Shown: positions 1 to 8,789 of the stretch, piece by piece
Layout: each line of letters opens with the position of its first letter
How positions within the stretch are numbered: the stretch's first letter is position 1
NCBI GenBank assembly: GCA_050740315.1
Contig: JBOIDC010000001.1
Location: 62,001 to 126,000, forward strand
Reading direction: 5' to 3'
Length of the DNA stretch: 64,000 nt
Origin: JACCYU01 sp050740315
GTDB taxonomy: Bacteria > Pseudomonadota > Gammaproteobacteria > JACCYU01
Made by a program: the position numbers and the translations under genes
The notes under the pieces: generated by a model
Databases searched by the model: none
Seen by the model: only the letters and a program-made list of their open reading frames with translations
What the model was told of the DNA's origin: nothing

Positions 1-2
1 TC

Positions 3-380
3 TGTTACGTGTTCGTGGGTTATTTCTACATCCGCCTGGCGGACGCTCAGACGCACGTCATCAGCGGTGTCGAGCAGGTGACGTCGCTTTATCTGCTGCC
101 ACGGTTTTCGCGCAATGCCGATTCGGTCGTGCACGAGATCGCGAATCTGGTCGACCAGCTGCGGCAGACGGCAGAGAGCATGCGCGGCAGTCAGTCGGAA
201 TATGCGGAGGCCGGCATCCGGCTGCGTGAGACGGTCAACGACTATGCGCAGGTCGGCCATCGCATGAGCATGATGCTGGCGGAACTCGATTCGCGCATGA
301 GCGGCATGACCGACGACGTGCGCGCGATGAAGAGCATGCTGCGCGACGGGTTTCGCCTGCCCGCGGGGAATTCCAGCTAA
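3..380 (+). CDS. C-terminal fragment of a membrane protein, possible MotA/TolQ-like partner
   Basis: The reading frame is open to the left edge of the window, so only about the last 125 residues are seen. They begin with the end of a hydrophobic segment (YVFVGYFYI) and continue as a charged helical tail, probably coiled coil (roughly residues 40-110). The stop codon TAA shares its last base with the ATG of the next gene, so the two are translationally coupled. The next gene encodes a MotB/TolR-type stator-like protein. By analogy with motA-motB, tolQ-tolR and zorA-zorB this could be the channel subunit of the pair, but the diagnostic part lies outside the window. Function is therefore inference only. 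Confidence 0.6.
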   Translation, partial: CYVFVGYFYIRLADAQTHVISGVEQVTSLYLLPRFSRNADSVVHEIANLVDQLRQTAESMRGSQSEYAEAGIRLRETVNDYAQVGHRMSMMLAELDSRMSGMTDDVRAMKSMLRDGFRLPAGNSS

Positions 381-1960
381 TGAACGGCGGTTTCGTCGAT
401 CTGCGCGCATCCCGCGGCGACGCGCTGACCGAACACAACGCCGTGTGGCCCTCGTTTACCGATATCATGACCGTGGTGGTCATGATCTTTCTGCTGACCA
501 GCATGGTGGTAATCCTGCGCAACTGGGAGCTGGTCGAAAACCTGCGCGCCAGCATCCAGGCCGAGCAGCAGGTCGCCGAGGCGATGCGCAACACCGCGCA
601 GGCCCGGGAAACGGCCGAACAGCAGCTGGCGCGCGCGCAGCAGGAGATCGCTACGCTGCGAAGCGAACTGGATCGCGCCGCCACTGACGCGCAGCGCAAC
701 GCGCAGTTGCTGGCCGAGCGCGACAGCAGCTTGTCGTCAGCCAAGTCCGCGATCAAGCAATTGTCTGCGAACCTGCAGTCATCGTATGACGAGGTCGATG
801 CGCTGGAGGCGCGCATGGAGCGCGCGCGCGCCGCCCGTGCGGAGCTGCAAAGCTCAGTGGCGCAAAAACAGGCCGATCTCGAATCCGCGCAAGCCTCTAT
901 CGAAACCTTGTCACAAGATCTGGATTCTTCGCGCGAGCGGGTGAGCGTGCTGGAGCGCGAGGCGCAGCAGGCCGCCACGCAACGTTCGGAATTGCAGGCC
1001 GCCTTCGACGCGCAACGCGGCGATCTGGAGATGGCGCGCGCCGACGCTACGCAACTACAGGAACAACTGGAGTCTTCCCGCCAGCGGGTGGGAACGCTGG
1101 AAGAGCAGGTCGAGCAGGCGCGGCTGCGCGGCGGACAACTGCAGGCGGAATACGCGGCGCGCCAGAACGAGTTGCAGGCGGCGCAGCAAAAAATCGCGCA
1201 GCTGACACAATCGCTGGATGCCTCCGGCGAGAGGGTGAGCGCCCTGGAGCAGCAGATCGAACAGGTGCGTACCGAGCGCGCCCAGCTGCGGGCATCGCTT
1301 GAGGGGGGGCAGACGGATCTGGCGACGGCCGAGGACCGCATAGCTGAGCTGACCCAGGCACTGCAGGCCGCGGCCGAGACAGAGCGCGCCATGCAGAGCC
1401 GGATTGAGCGGGCGCGCGGCGAGAGTTCCGAACTGCAGGCGGCCTACGAGCGTCAGCAGGCGCGTTTGAGCGCCGCGCAACAGCGGGCTGCGGAACTTGA
1501 CACTGCGCTTGATGCCCAGACGCTGGAACTGCGCGATCTGCGTCAGGCGCGCAGCCAGGCGCAACAGCAAAGCCAGCAAAGCGAACAGCAGCTGGCGGCG
1601 TTGCGCGGCGACTTCGACACCCTCAAGGTCAAGTACAATCGATTGATACAGCCTGCGCGCAGCGCTGCAGGCAAACATGTCGTAGAGGTGCGTTACGACA
1701 AGGGTCCCGAGGGCCACAAGATCGGCGTGAAAGACGCCGATGAGGGGGCCTTCAGCGAGGTGAGCCGCGCGCAGCTAACGCGCCGGCTCGACGCGCTCAA
1801 GGCGCGCTACAACAACGATTTGTACGTGCGCATCATCATTCCGGACAGCAGCGGCCTGTCGTATAACGAAGCGTGGGACTTTACCAACGAAATTCTGAGT
1901 AGTTACGATTACTACTACCAGACGCCCGGACGCGAACCCGGCGCGGAAGCCGTGCAGTAA
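380..1960 (+). CDS. MotB/TolR-like membrane protein with long periplasmic coiled coil
   Basis: 526 residues. A short cytoplasmic N-terminus leads into one membrane helix (about 24-46) that carries an aspartate near its start (SFTDIM), as in MotB, TolR and ExbD, where this residue carries the ions. Residues about 50-420 are an uninterrupted alanine/glutamine-rich coiled coil. Residues 135-379 of it are five tandem 49-residue units. The last 90 residues form a compact domain (VVEVRYDKG, then LYVRIIIPD) that resembles the small periplasmic domain of ExbD/TolR more than an OmpA peptidoglycan-binding domain; the OmpA motif was not found. It is coupled to the preceding gene. I do not recognise a named family. 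A stator-like energy-transducing role is inferred from the helix, the aspartate and the gene pair. Confidence 0.85.
   Translation: MNGGFVDLRASRGDALTEHNAVWPSFTDIMTVVVMIFLLTSMVVILRNWELVENLRASIQAEQQVAEAMRNTAQARETAEQQLARAQQEIATLRSELDRAATDAQRNAQLLAERDSSLSSAKSAIKQLSANLQSSYDEVDALEARMERARAARAELQSSVAQKQADLESAQASIETLSQDLDSSRERVSVLEREAQQAATQRSELQAAFDAQRGDLEMARADATQLQEQLESSRQRVGTLEEQVEQARLRGGQLQAEYAARQNELQAAQQKIAQLTQSLDASGERVSALEQQIEQVRTERAQLRASLEGGQTDLATAEDRIAELTQALQAAAETERAMQSRIERARGESSELQAAYERQQARLSAAQQRAAELDTALDAQTLELRDLRQARSQAQQQSQQSEQQLAALRGDFDTLKVKYNRLIQPARSAAGKHVVEVRYDKGPEGHKIGVKDADEGAFSEVSRAQLTRRLDALKARYNNDLYVRIIIPDSSGLSYNEAWDFTNEILSSYDYYYQTPGREPGAEAVQ
782..1516 (+). repeat. Five tandem 147-bp (49-residue) coiled-coil repeats
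   Basis: Inside the MotB/TolR-like gene, five consecutive units of exactly 49 codons align without gaps: residues 135-183, 184-232, 233-281, 282-330 and 331-379. Each starts with a variant of S-x-x-x-V-x-x-L-E, has ELQ or QLQ near position 21-23, and ends with a variant of L-T-Q-x-L-x-A/S. 49 is seven heptads, so each unit extends the coiled coil by an integral number of turns. A degenerate sixth unit may precede them. The units have diverged at DNA level, so the duplication is old. Confidence 0.85.
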
Positions 1961-2070
1961 CGGCTCGAACTGCGCCCGTCATCAGATCGCGATGATGCCA
2001 GCCGCTTGCTGGCGATAGGGTGACCGGGCGGCGCTGCGCCGGTCGTGCTGGTGATCGTGAGTCTTTTACC

Positions 2071-3249
2071 GTGCAAGCACCACCCTACCCATTGCCGGAT
2101 CCGGATCCCGACGCGAAGGCGTTGAGCGCGGCGCTCACCGGTAAGATCCGGTGCGCCATCGACGACGCCGGCGGCAGCATCGGCTTTGCACAATACATGG
2201 CGATGGCGCTGTACGATCCGGAGCTTGGCTATTATCACAATGGCTCGCGGAAATTCGGCGCCGGCGGTGATTTTGTCACCGCGCCTGAACTCTCCCCCCT
2301 GTTCGCCCGAGTGATCGCGCGCCACTGCGCGCGGGTGCTGCGAACCCTCGGAAGCGGCGAGATCCTGGAGTTCGGGGCCGGCTCGGGCGCGCTCGCTTTG
2401 GGCCTGCTGGCGGAGCTGGATAGACTGAACGCGCTGCCGCAGCGTTATCTGATCCTCGAGTTGAGCGGCGAGTTACGCCGGCGCCAGCAGGAACTTCTGC
2501 GCGAAAGAGCGCCGCGACTGCTTGAGCGGATCGAGTGGTTGCAGGCCCTGCCGGACGCGGGCTTCGTCGGCGTGGCGCTGGCCAATGAAGTGCTGGACGC
2601 GATGCCGGTCACCTGCTTCGCGCTGCGCGGGGACGCGCTTTTCGAGCGGCGCGTGGGCTGCGACCCGGCCCGCAGTTTGACCTGGCGGGACTGTACCGCC
2701 GATCAGCCAGTGCGCGCGTGGGTTGATGGTATCACCGCATCGTTAGCGCAGCCGCTACCCGATGGTTACCGCAGCGAGTTCAATCCCGCGCTGGATGCGT
2801 GGATCCGCGCGCTGGGCGAACGGTTCGAGCGCGGGCTGATCCTGATCTGCGACTACGGTTATCCGCGCGGCGAGTATTACCATCCCCAGCGGCGCCAGGG
2901 GACCTTGTTGTGTCATTACCGGCACCGCGCGCATGACGATCCGTTCTTCCATCCGGGCCTGCAGGACATCAGCGCGAGCGTGGATTTCACCGCGGTGGCG
3001 GCAGCCGCCGCGACGGCGGGTCTCGATCTGCTCTCATATACGAGCCAGGCACAGTTTCTGCTCGCCGGCGGGGTGCTGGAGACGCTGGGGAATGCCGTGG
3101 ATGACACGGAGCGCATGCGGATGGCACAGCAGATCAAACGCCTGACGTTGCCCGCTGAGATGGGCGATCGTTTCCAGGTGATGGCGCTGGGGAAAAACTA
3201 TTTGCCATCAGCGCCGTTCGCGTTGCGCGATTTCCGCGCGCGCCTGTAA
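2071..3249 (+). CDS. SAM-dependent methyltransferase, MidA/NDUFAF7 family
   Basis: About 392 residues, the usual length of the MidA (DUF185, COG1565) family. The family signature GDFVTAPELSPLF lies near residues 66-78, followed by the SAM-binding motif EFGAGSGALALGLL around 100 and ANEVLDAMPV around 170. Mitochondrial NDUFAF7 methylates an arginine of a complex I subunit; the bacterial substrate is not established. The frame is open up to a GTG at 2020, but the GTG at 2071 gives the family-typical beginning PLPDPD, so I prefer it. It is convergent with cca. Confidence 0.9.
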   Translation: MQAPPYPLPDPDPDAKALSAALTGKIRCAIDDAGGSIGFAQYMAMALYDPELGYYHNGSRKFGAGGDFVTAPELSPLFARVIARHCARVLRTLGSGEILEFGAGSGALALGLLAELDRLNALPQRYLILELSGELRRRQQELLRERAPRLLERIEWLQALPDAGFVGVALANEVLDAMPVTCFALRGDALFERRVGCDPARSLTWRDCTADQPVRAWVDGITASLAQPLPDGYRSEFNPALDAWIRALGERFERGLILICDYGYPRGEYYHPQRRQGTLLCHYRHRAHDDPFFHPGLQDISASVDFTAVAAAAATAGLDLLSYTSQAQFLLAGGVLETLGNAVDDTERMRMAQQIKRLTLPAEMGDRFQVMALGKNYLPSAPFALRDFRARL

Positions 3250-3311
3250 ACAGACGGCGCCAGCGTGCCGGATGTCGAGACTCGCCTGGGCTGCGCGCTG
3301 CCTCGCCGTGG

Positions 3312-4589
3312 CTACCGTGGGGCGCTGGGCCTGCTGGCGATGTTTACTTGATTGTCTGGCGCGCTGGCAGGACTAGCTCCTGACGCCCGGATCGCCGCGA
3401 TTCGCTTCTCGCGCAATGCTGTTTTTAGCGCCTCGCCGTTGAGACCGGCGCGTGCCAGCGCGCCCGCATCCACGTCTGCGGCCGCCCGCCGCGCCGCGCG
3501 CAAGATTCCGGCTTGCGGATAGTCGCGATCCTGCATTCCCTTTCGTCCGCGCGCATCGGCCTCGCAGGCCAGCAGGAATTGCTCGAAGCGTCGTGGGCGG
3601 CGCAAGGCGTCGATACGCTCCAGCAACTTAAGCGTGGTCGCCGCGCGAAGCTCCTGAGCGCGGTGACAGTGCAGATGATAGCGCGCGACGTGCGCGGCCA
3701 GTGCACGAAACGGATTCGGCGCCTTGAGCCGGTCGCACAGTCCGTCGACCAGTTCGACCCCGCGTTTTTCGTGGCCGTAGTGATGCGGCCATTGTTTGCG
3801 CGGGGTCGCGCCCTTGCCGAGATCGTGGGTCAGCGCGGCGAATCGCACACAAGTGTCCGCCGACAATCGCGCCGCTTCGGTCAAAACCAGCAGCGTGTGG
3901 ACGCCGGTGTCGATTTCCGGGTGATAACGTGCGGGTTGCGGTACGCCGAACAGGCGCTCGATCTCGGGAAATATCCGGGCCAGCGCCCCGCATCCGCGCA
4001 GCACCTCGAAGAATTCGGCCGGCGTGCGCTCGCTTAAAGAACGGGCCAGCTCCTGCCACACGCGCTCGGGCACCAGCGCGTCGACTTCGCCGCTCTGGAC
4101 CATGCTGCGCATGATCGTCATGGTCTCGTCGGCGACGCGAAAGCCGAGATGTTTGAAACGCGCGGCGAACCGCGCCGTTCTCAATATGCGCACGGGGTCT
4201 TCCGCGAAGGCGGGCGATACGTGGCGCAGCAGGCGCTGCTCCAGATCGCGGCGGCCGCCGTAAAAGTCCATGACGTTGCCCGCCTGGTCCTCGGCCAGCG
4301 CGTTGATGGTCAGGTCGCGGCGCCTTAAGTCTTCTTCCAGCGTGACCTGCGGCGCGGCATGCACCTCGAAGCCGCGATAGCCGGCTGCGGTCTTGCGCTC
4401 GGTGCGGGCGAGCGCGTATTCCTCTTTCGTGCGCGGATGCAGAAATACCGGAAAGTCTTTGCCTACGGGTTTGTAACCTTGCGCCTCCAGGTCTTGCGGA
4501 CGCGCGCCCACCACCACCCAGTCGCGCTCCTTGACCGGAAGCCCCAACAGTTTGTCGCGCACCGCGCCGCCGACCAGAAAGATTTTCAT
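3312..4589 (-). CDS. cca: Multifunctional CCA tRNA nucleotidyltransferase
   Basis: Adds or repairs the 3' CCA end of tRNAs in the cytoplasm. 425 residues, close to the 412 of the E. coli enzyme. GGAVRD at residues 7-12 and the metal-binding E-R-D-W at 21-24 form the polymerase active site; RRDLTINALA follows at about 90. A C-terminal HD domain (LTHDLGKG, H256-D257, then HHYGHE) marks the gammaproteobacterial form that also has phosphatase and phosphodiesterase activity. It starts 20 bp from the divergent lipoprotein ORF. Confidence 0.96.
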   Translation of the reverse strand: MKIFLVGGAVRDKLLGLPVKERDWVVVGARPQDLEAQGYKPVGKDFPVFLHPRTKEEYALARTERKTAAGYRGFEVHAAPQVTLEEDLRRRDLTINALAEDQAGNVMDFYGGRRDLEQRLLRHVSPAFAEDPVRILRTARFAARFKHLGFRVADETMTIMRSMVQSGEVDALVPERVWQELARSLSERTPAEFFEVLRGCGALARIFPEIERLFGVPQPARYHPEIDTGVHTLLVLTEAARLSADTCVRFAALTHDLGKGATPRKQWPHHYGHEKRGVELVDGLCDRLKAPNPFRALAAHVARYHLHCHRAQELRAATTLKLLERIDALRRPRRFEQFLLACEADARGRKGMQDRDYPQAGILRAARRAAADVDAGALARAGLNGEALKTALREKRIAAIRASGASPASAPDNQVNIASRPSAPR

Positions 4590-4678
4590 GGCAAGAGCCT
4601 AGCGCATAAATGACGACGAATGCGACCCGCGTGCAGCTGACTGGCGGATCGTCAGCCGCGCGTGCTATGTTTTCGCCG

Positions 4679-5728
4679 ATGCGCAGTCGCCATCTGTGTG
4701 CAGGACTGCTGGCGCTACTCCTGCCCGCATGCAGCACCCTGTCGTATTACGCGCAGTCCATCGGCGGGCAACTGCGGCTGATGTCCAGCCGGGAACCCAT
4801 AGCGGCCTTACTGCAAGACGCGAACACGGACGCGGCGCTGAAAAAACGCCTGGCGCGGGCCCAGGAGATGCGCGCGTTCGCAAGCGCCGAACTGGGCCTA
4901 CCCGACAACGACAGTTACCGCAGCTACGTGCAGCTGGATCATCCGTTTGTCGTCTGGTCGCTGTTCGCCACACCGGAATTCTCGCTGCGACCCCGGCAGT
5001 GGTGTTTTCCGATCGCCGGCTGCGTGCCGTATCGCGGTTATTTCATCGAGCGGGATGCGCAAACCTTTGCGCGCTTCCTGCGGGCTGAAGGCATGGATAT
5101 CTACGTCGGCGGCGTCGCGGCGTATTCCACGCTGGGCTGGTTCGACGACCCATTGCTGAGCAGCATGCTTTATCGCGGCGAGGCGGAGACCGCCGGGATT
5201 ATCTTTCATGAATTAACGCACAGCCAAGTTTATGCGCCGGGCGACGCGCCGTTCAACGAGGGCCTTGCGACCGCCGTACAAGAGATTGGCGTGCGCCGCT
5301 GGCTGGCGACGCACGCAACGCCGGCGGATCTGCAGGCGTATCAAACGGCGTGGCGGCGCAAACAGGCTTTTTTCGATCTGGTCGAAGCAACCCGCGCGCG
5401 GCTGTCGGCGCTTTACGGAAGCGATGCGGACGCCACGCTGAAGCGTCGAGCGAAACGCCGCATCATCGCGCGGATGCGAATGGATTACCGGCGCCTGAAG
5501 GGGCGCTGGGATGGCTATGACGGCTACGATTACTGGTTCGAGGCGCCCATTAACAACGCCAAGCTCGCGTCAGTGGCGGTTTATCGTGATCTCGTGCCTG
5601 CTTTCAAGCGCCTGCTGGCGCGCTGCGATCACGACTTTGCGCGCTTCTATCGCGTGGCGGCGACGCTGACCGGGCTGAAACGAAAAGCGCGGCGCACGCG
5701 GTTGCGCACGATAGAAACTTGCGCGTAA
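4679..5728 (+). CDS. Predicted zinc aminopeptidase, lipoprotein (COG4324/DUF2265)
   Basis: About 349 residues. It begins with a short lipoprotein signal (LLALLLPAC), so it should sit in the cell envelope. The HELTH motif near residue 178, followed by NEGLATAVQEIG about 20 residues on, is a gluzincin-type zinc site of the predicted aminopeptidase family COG4324. The conserved sequence VYAPGDAPFNEG lies between them. ATG codons at 4667 and 4610 are also in frame; 4679 gives the cleanest signal peptide. The substrate is unknown. Confidence 0.85.
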   Translation: MRSRHLCAGLLALLLPACSTLSYYAQSIGGQLRLMSSREPIAALLQDANTDAALKKRLARAQEMRAFASAELGLPDNDSYRSYVQLDHPFVVWSLFATPEFSLRPRQWCFPIAGCVPYRGYFIERDAQTFARFLRAEGMDIYVGGVAAYSTLGWFDDPLLSSMLYRGEAETAGIIFHELTHSQVYAPGDAPFNEGLATAVQEIGVRRWLATHATPADLQAYQTAWRRKQAFFDLVEATRARLSALYGSDADATLKRRAKRRIIARMRMDYRRLKGRWDGYDGYDYWFEAPINNAKLASVAVYRDLVPAFKRLLARCDHDFARFYRVAATLTGLKRKARRTRLRTIETCA

Positions 5729-5823
5729 TGGATCACCGCCACGCGAAAAATCATGGCGTCTGAAGCCACCGCTATCATCACCAGGACATCGCGCCTGCGG
5801 CGTGTGCTTGGCCGAAAAACGCG

Positions 5824-6723
5824 CTAACGGCGAGCGAGATAACCGGGCACGACGGATTCCAGCGAGGTCGGGCAGCGTGCCTCGCCCAGGCAAATGCTGT
5901 CGCGGGTGAGCGACCGGTAGTTGTCCAGCGAGAACGGCTTGCCCGGCACGTATTCCAGCAGCGCCGCCTGCGCCCTGGAAAGCCGCGCCGGCAGGCCGAC
6001 AACTAACCGCCTGATGCCCATGACTCTGGCGATGTATCGCACCAGTTCCTCGAGTGTGTAGTCGTGCGGGCCGCACAGCTCGATGCGTTTGCCGTAAGTC
6101 GTCTTATCGGACAAGGCGGCCATGAAGGCGTCCGCGACGTCGCCGACGTAAACGGGCGCGAAGCGCGCGTGCGGGCAGGCGAGCGGCAGCACCGGTGAGA
6201 ACCTGAGCAGACCCGCGAAGCGGTTGATGAAGCTGTCGTCGGGCCCGAAGATGACCGAAGGCCGGAAGCTGGTGACCTTGAGATGCTCGCCGGCGTGCGC
6301 GTGGACGTAGTCCTCCGCTTCGCCCTTGCTGCGCAGATAAAAACTCGGGCCGGCGGCCGCATCGGCGCCCAGCGCGCTCATCTGCAATAGCCGCCGCACG
6401 CCGCTTTGCTGGCAGGCCGCGAACACCGCGCGCGCCAGTTCGACGTGCGCGCGCCGAAAACCCGCGCCGTCGTGCCCGCGCTCGTTCAAGATTCCGACCA
6501 GATTGATGACGGTATCGCAGCCCTGAAAATGCTGGTTCAGTGCGGCCTGGTCGTGCACGTCGGCCTCGATCAGCTTGACCGTGGGCAACACCAGCAACGC
6601 GCGATGACGCTCGCGCCGGCGCGTCAATACCTTCACCTGCAACCGCCGTTCCGCCAGACGGCTTACCAGGTGGCGCCCGACGAAGCCCGTGCCGCCCAGC
6701 ACGCAGATCGTTTGCTCGCTCAT
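5824..6723 (-). CDS. NAD(P)-binding protein, complex I NDUFA9-like family
   Basis: An atypical short-chain dehydrogenase of about 299 residues. GGTGFVGRHLV near the N-terminus is the Rossmann glycine motif; DTVINLVGILNERG and SALGAD are typical of the NDUFA9-like group (COG0702), which keeps the nucleotide fold but often lacks a clear catalytic triad. The in-frame ORF extends to 6792 but would overlap rhlB; MSEQ at 6723 starts just before the first strand and leaves a 22-bp gap. The role is unknown; a respiratory link is only by analogy with mitochondrial NDUFA9. Confidence 0.88.
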   Translation of the reverse strand: MSEQTICVLGGTGFVGRHLVSRLAERRLQVKVLTRRRERHRALLVLPTVKLIEADVHDQAALNQHFQGCDTVINLVGILNERGHDGAGFRRAHVELARAVFAACQQSGVRRLLQMSALGADAAAGPSFYLRSKGEAEDYVHAHAGEHLKVTSFRPSVIFGPDDSFINRFAGLLRFSPVLPLACPHARFAPVYVGDVADAFMAALSDKTTYGKRIELCGPHDYTLEELVRYIARVMGIRRLVVGLPARLSRAQAALLEYVPGKPFSLDNYRSLTRDSICLGEARCPTSLESVVPGYLARR

Positions 6724-6745
6724 CTCGAACCGTAAGTCGGGCGCG

Positions 6746-8023
6746 TCAGGCCGTGCCGCGGGCCGGGCGTCTGCGCCGCCGAGACTTGCCAATGCCCGGC
6801 TTGCCCGCGGCCGTACGCGGCTTGCGCTCGATCCGGGCCGGCGGTCGCGGTACTAGCAGTAATTCCGGATCGACGTCCGCGGCCGGAATCTTGCAGTCGA
6901 GAAATTCCTCGATGTCCGGCAGGTGAACGGCGTAGTCCTCGCAGGCGAAGCTGATGGCGTCGCCCTCGGCGCCGGCGCGCGCGGTGCGCCCGATGCGGTG
7001 GACGTAATCTTCGGGGGATTCGGGCAGGTCGTAATTGAAAATGTGGCTGACGGCCGGAATGTGCAGGCCGCGCGAGGCCACGTCGGTCGCGACCAGCAAC
7101 GGATACTCGCCCGACAGAAATCCCTGCAGCAGCCGCTGACGCTTGCGTTGCGGGACGTCGCCGGACAACAGGGCGACCTGATAATCGTTGCCGATGAGGT
7201 AGGCCGCGACCCGCTCCGCCACATGCTTGGTGTTGACGAAGATCATGCTGCGTTCTGGCTGGAGCCGTCGCAAAAGCCCCAGCAGCAATGGAATCTTGTC
7301 GGCATTGGACGGGTAATAGACGAGTTGCCGCACCTTGTCTGCGGTCACGCTGTCGGACTCGATCTTGATCAACTCCGGGTTGTTCATGTGCTCGTAGGCC
7401 AGCTCCATCACGCGATACGAAAGCGTCGCGGAAAACAGCATGGAGAGGCGCTGTTCCGGTTTGGGCATGCGCCGCAGCAGAAAGCGGATGTCCTTGATGA
7501 AGCCCAGATCGAACATGCGGTCGGCCTCGTCCAGCACCACGATCTCAATGGCGCGCAGGTCGAACACCTTCTGCTTGAAATAATCGATGATGCGCCCCGG
7601 CGTGCCGATGAGTATATCGACGCCAGCGGTCAGGCTGTCCCGTTGTTTTACGTAATCGGTGCCTCCATATATCAAACCGAGCTGGAACCCCGTATGACCG
7701 CCCAGGAGCAGCGCGTCTCGATGAATCTGGATGGCGAGCTCGCGCGTTGGCGCGAGGATCAGTGCGCGCGGTTGCGTTACGGTGCGGGTGGCCGGCGCCG
7801 GCTCGCTTAGAAGGTGCGTGTACAACGCCACGAGAAACGCGGCCGTCTTGCCGGTACCGGTCTGCGCCTGGCCGGCGACATCGCGACCGGCAAGCAGGGT
7901 CGGCAAGGCGCGGGCCTGGATGAGGGTGCAGCGTGAGAAACCCGCGTCGTCCAGCCCTTGCTGGACCAGTGATGGAAGCTCGAACTGCGCGAAGCGGGTA
8001 TCGGACAGTAGTTGTGCAGTCAT
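6746..8023 (-). CDS. rhlB: ATP-dependent RNA helicase RhlB
   Basis: DEAD-box helicase of about 425 residues. It shows the Q motif (CTLIQARALP), Walker A AQTGTGKT at 53-60, PTRELA, DEAD inside VLDEADRMFD, SAT (FSATLS), and HRIGRTARAG. The basic C-terminal tail (SRRRRRPARG) fits RNA binding. In enterics RhlB helps the RNA degradosome unwind mRNA. The assignment to RhlB rests on both sequence and position: it is divergent from trxA-rho, as in E. coli. Start at 8023 (MTAQ), not the longer ORF to 8074. Confidence 0.93.
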   Translation of the reverse strand: MTAQLLSDTRFAQFELPSLVQQGLDDAGFSRCTLIQARALPTLLAGRDVAGQAQTGTGKTAAFLVALYTHLLSEPAPATRTVTQPRALILAPTRELAIQIHRDALLLGGHTGFQLGLIYGGTDYVKQRDSLTAGVDILIGTPGRIIDYFKQKVFDLRAIEIVVLDEADRMFDLGFIKDIRFLLRRMPKPEQRLSMLFSATLSYRVMELAYEHMNNPELIKIESDSVTADKVRQLVYYPSNADKIPLLLGLLRRLQPERSMIFVNTKHVAERVAAYLIGNDYQVALLSGDVPQRKRQRLLQGFLSGEYPLLVATDVASRGLHIPAVSHIFNYDLPESPEDYVHRIGRTARAGAEGDAISFACEDYAVHLPDIEEFLDCKIPAADVDPELLLVPRPPARIERKPRTAAGKPGIGKSRRRRRPARGTA

Positions 8024-8152
8024 CGGTCTAGCATAGCCCAATTTACGTCGTGCGGGCCAACCGCAAGCGGACATGGACTTGGTCGCCCCTATGCGGTAAT
8101 CTTTCCAGAATCCTGTCTACTGCGCGCCACGCTACCGCGAAGAGTCATAAAT

Positions 8153-8479
8153 GTGAGCGAAAAGATTGCCCATATCACCGACGATAATTTTGACGCCGAG
8201 GTGCTGAATGCCGACACGCCGGTGCTGGTGGATTACTGGGCGGAATGGTGCGGCCCCTGCAAGATGATCGCGCCCATTCTGGATCAGATCGCCAATGATT
8301 ATGACGGCAAATTGAAGGTCGCCAAGCTCAACATCGACGACAATCCGGCGGCGCCGCGCAGGTACGGCATACGCGGCATCCCCACGCTCATGATATTCAA
8401 AGATGGCGGCGTGCAGGCCACCAAGGTGGGCGCCGTGTCGAAATCGCAGCTGACGGCATTTATAGACGATAGTATTTAG
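8153..8479 (+). CDS. trxA: Thioredoxin 1
   Basis: 108 residues. The redox motif WCGPC is at 32-36 and the cis-proline at GIPTL, both in their usual places. It reduces cytoplasmic disulfides. The start is a GTG at 8153 (MSEKIAHITDD); no ATG gives the correct N-terminus. The 129 bp to the divergent rhlB start must hold both promoters. Confidence 0.97.
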   Translation: MSEKIAHITDDNFDAEVLNADTPVLVDYWAEWCGPCKMIAPILDQIANDYDGKLKVAKLNIDDNPAAPRRYGIRGIPTLMIFKDGGVQATKVGAVSKSQLTAFIDDSI

Positions 8480-8789
8480 GGGATGTTGCCGAGTTGACAC
8501 GCGCCGAAGAAAAGCTGGACGCGTTGTTACTTTGGTGTTAGCATCCGGCCAGTTTTAGTTTATTCCTGCCGTTCAGGCATTTCCTCTTTTAAGCAAACGA
8601 TTCACTGCGGAGACGGCGCCCCATGGGCGTGAAGCGTTGCAATTGCATCGTTGAAGTTCAAGTTGTTCACCAATAAATAAAACCTTGGCGCCTGCATAAG
8701 GCCACATTGCCGGAATCTGTCCCAGCGCTGTCGGCGCAAACGTGCGCGCTGGCTTGCGCGTTCTATCCATTGACGGTATCAGCAAACTT
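8480..8789 (+). promoter_or_regulatory. Long leader between trxA and rho
   Basis: 310 bp without a convincing gene. It is less GC-rich than its surroundings in places (for example around 8540-8590 and 8645-8690). In E. coli the corresponding interval holds a leader through which Rho autoregulates its own transcription; a similar role is inferred from position only. Poor promoter-like matches exist (TTGACA at 8494 without a -10; TTGAAG at 8651 with TAAATA 17 bp later), none convincing. Confidence 0.4.

Noticed and set aside
8494..8499. TTGACA after trxA as a rho promoter
   Set aside because: No -10-like hexamer at 15-19 bp distance.
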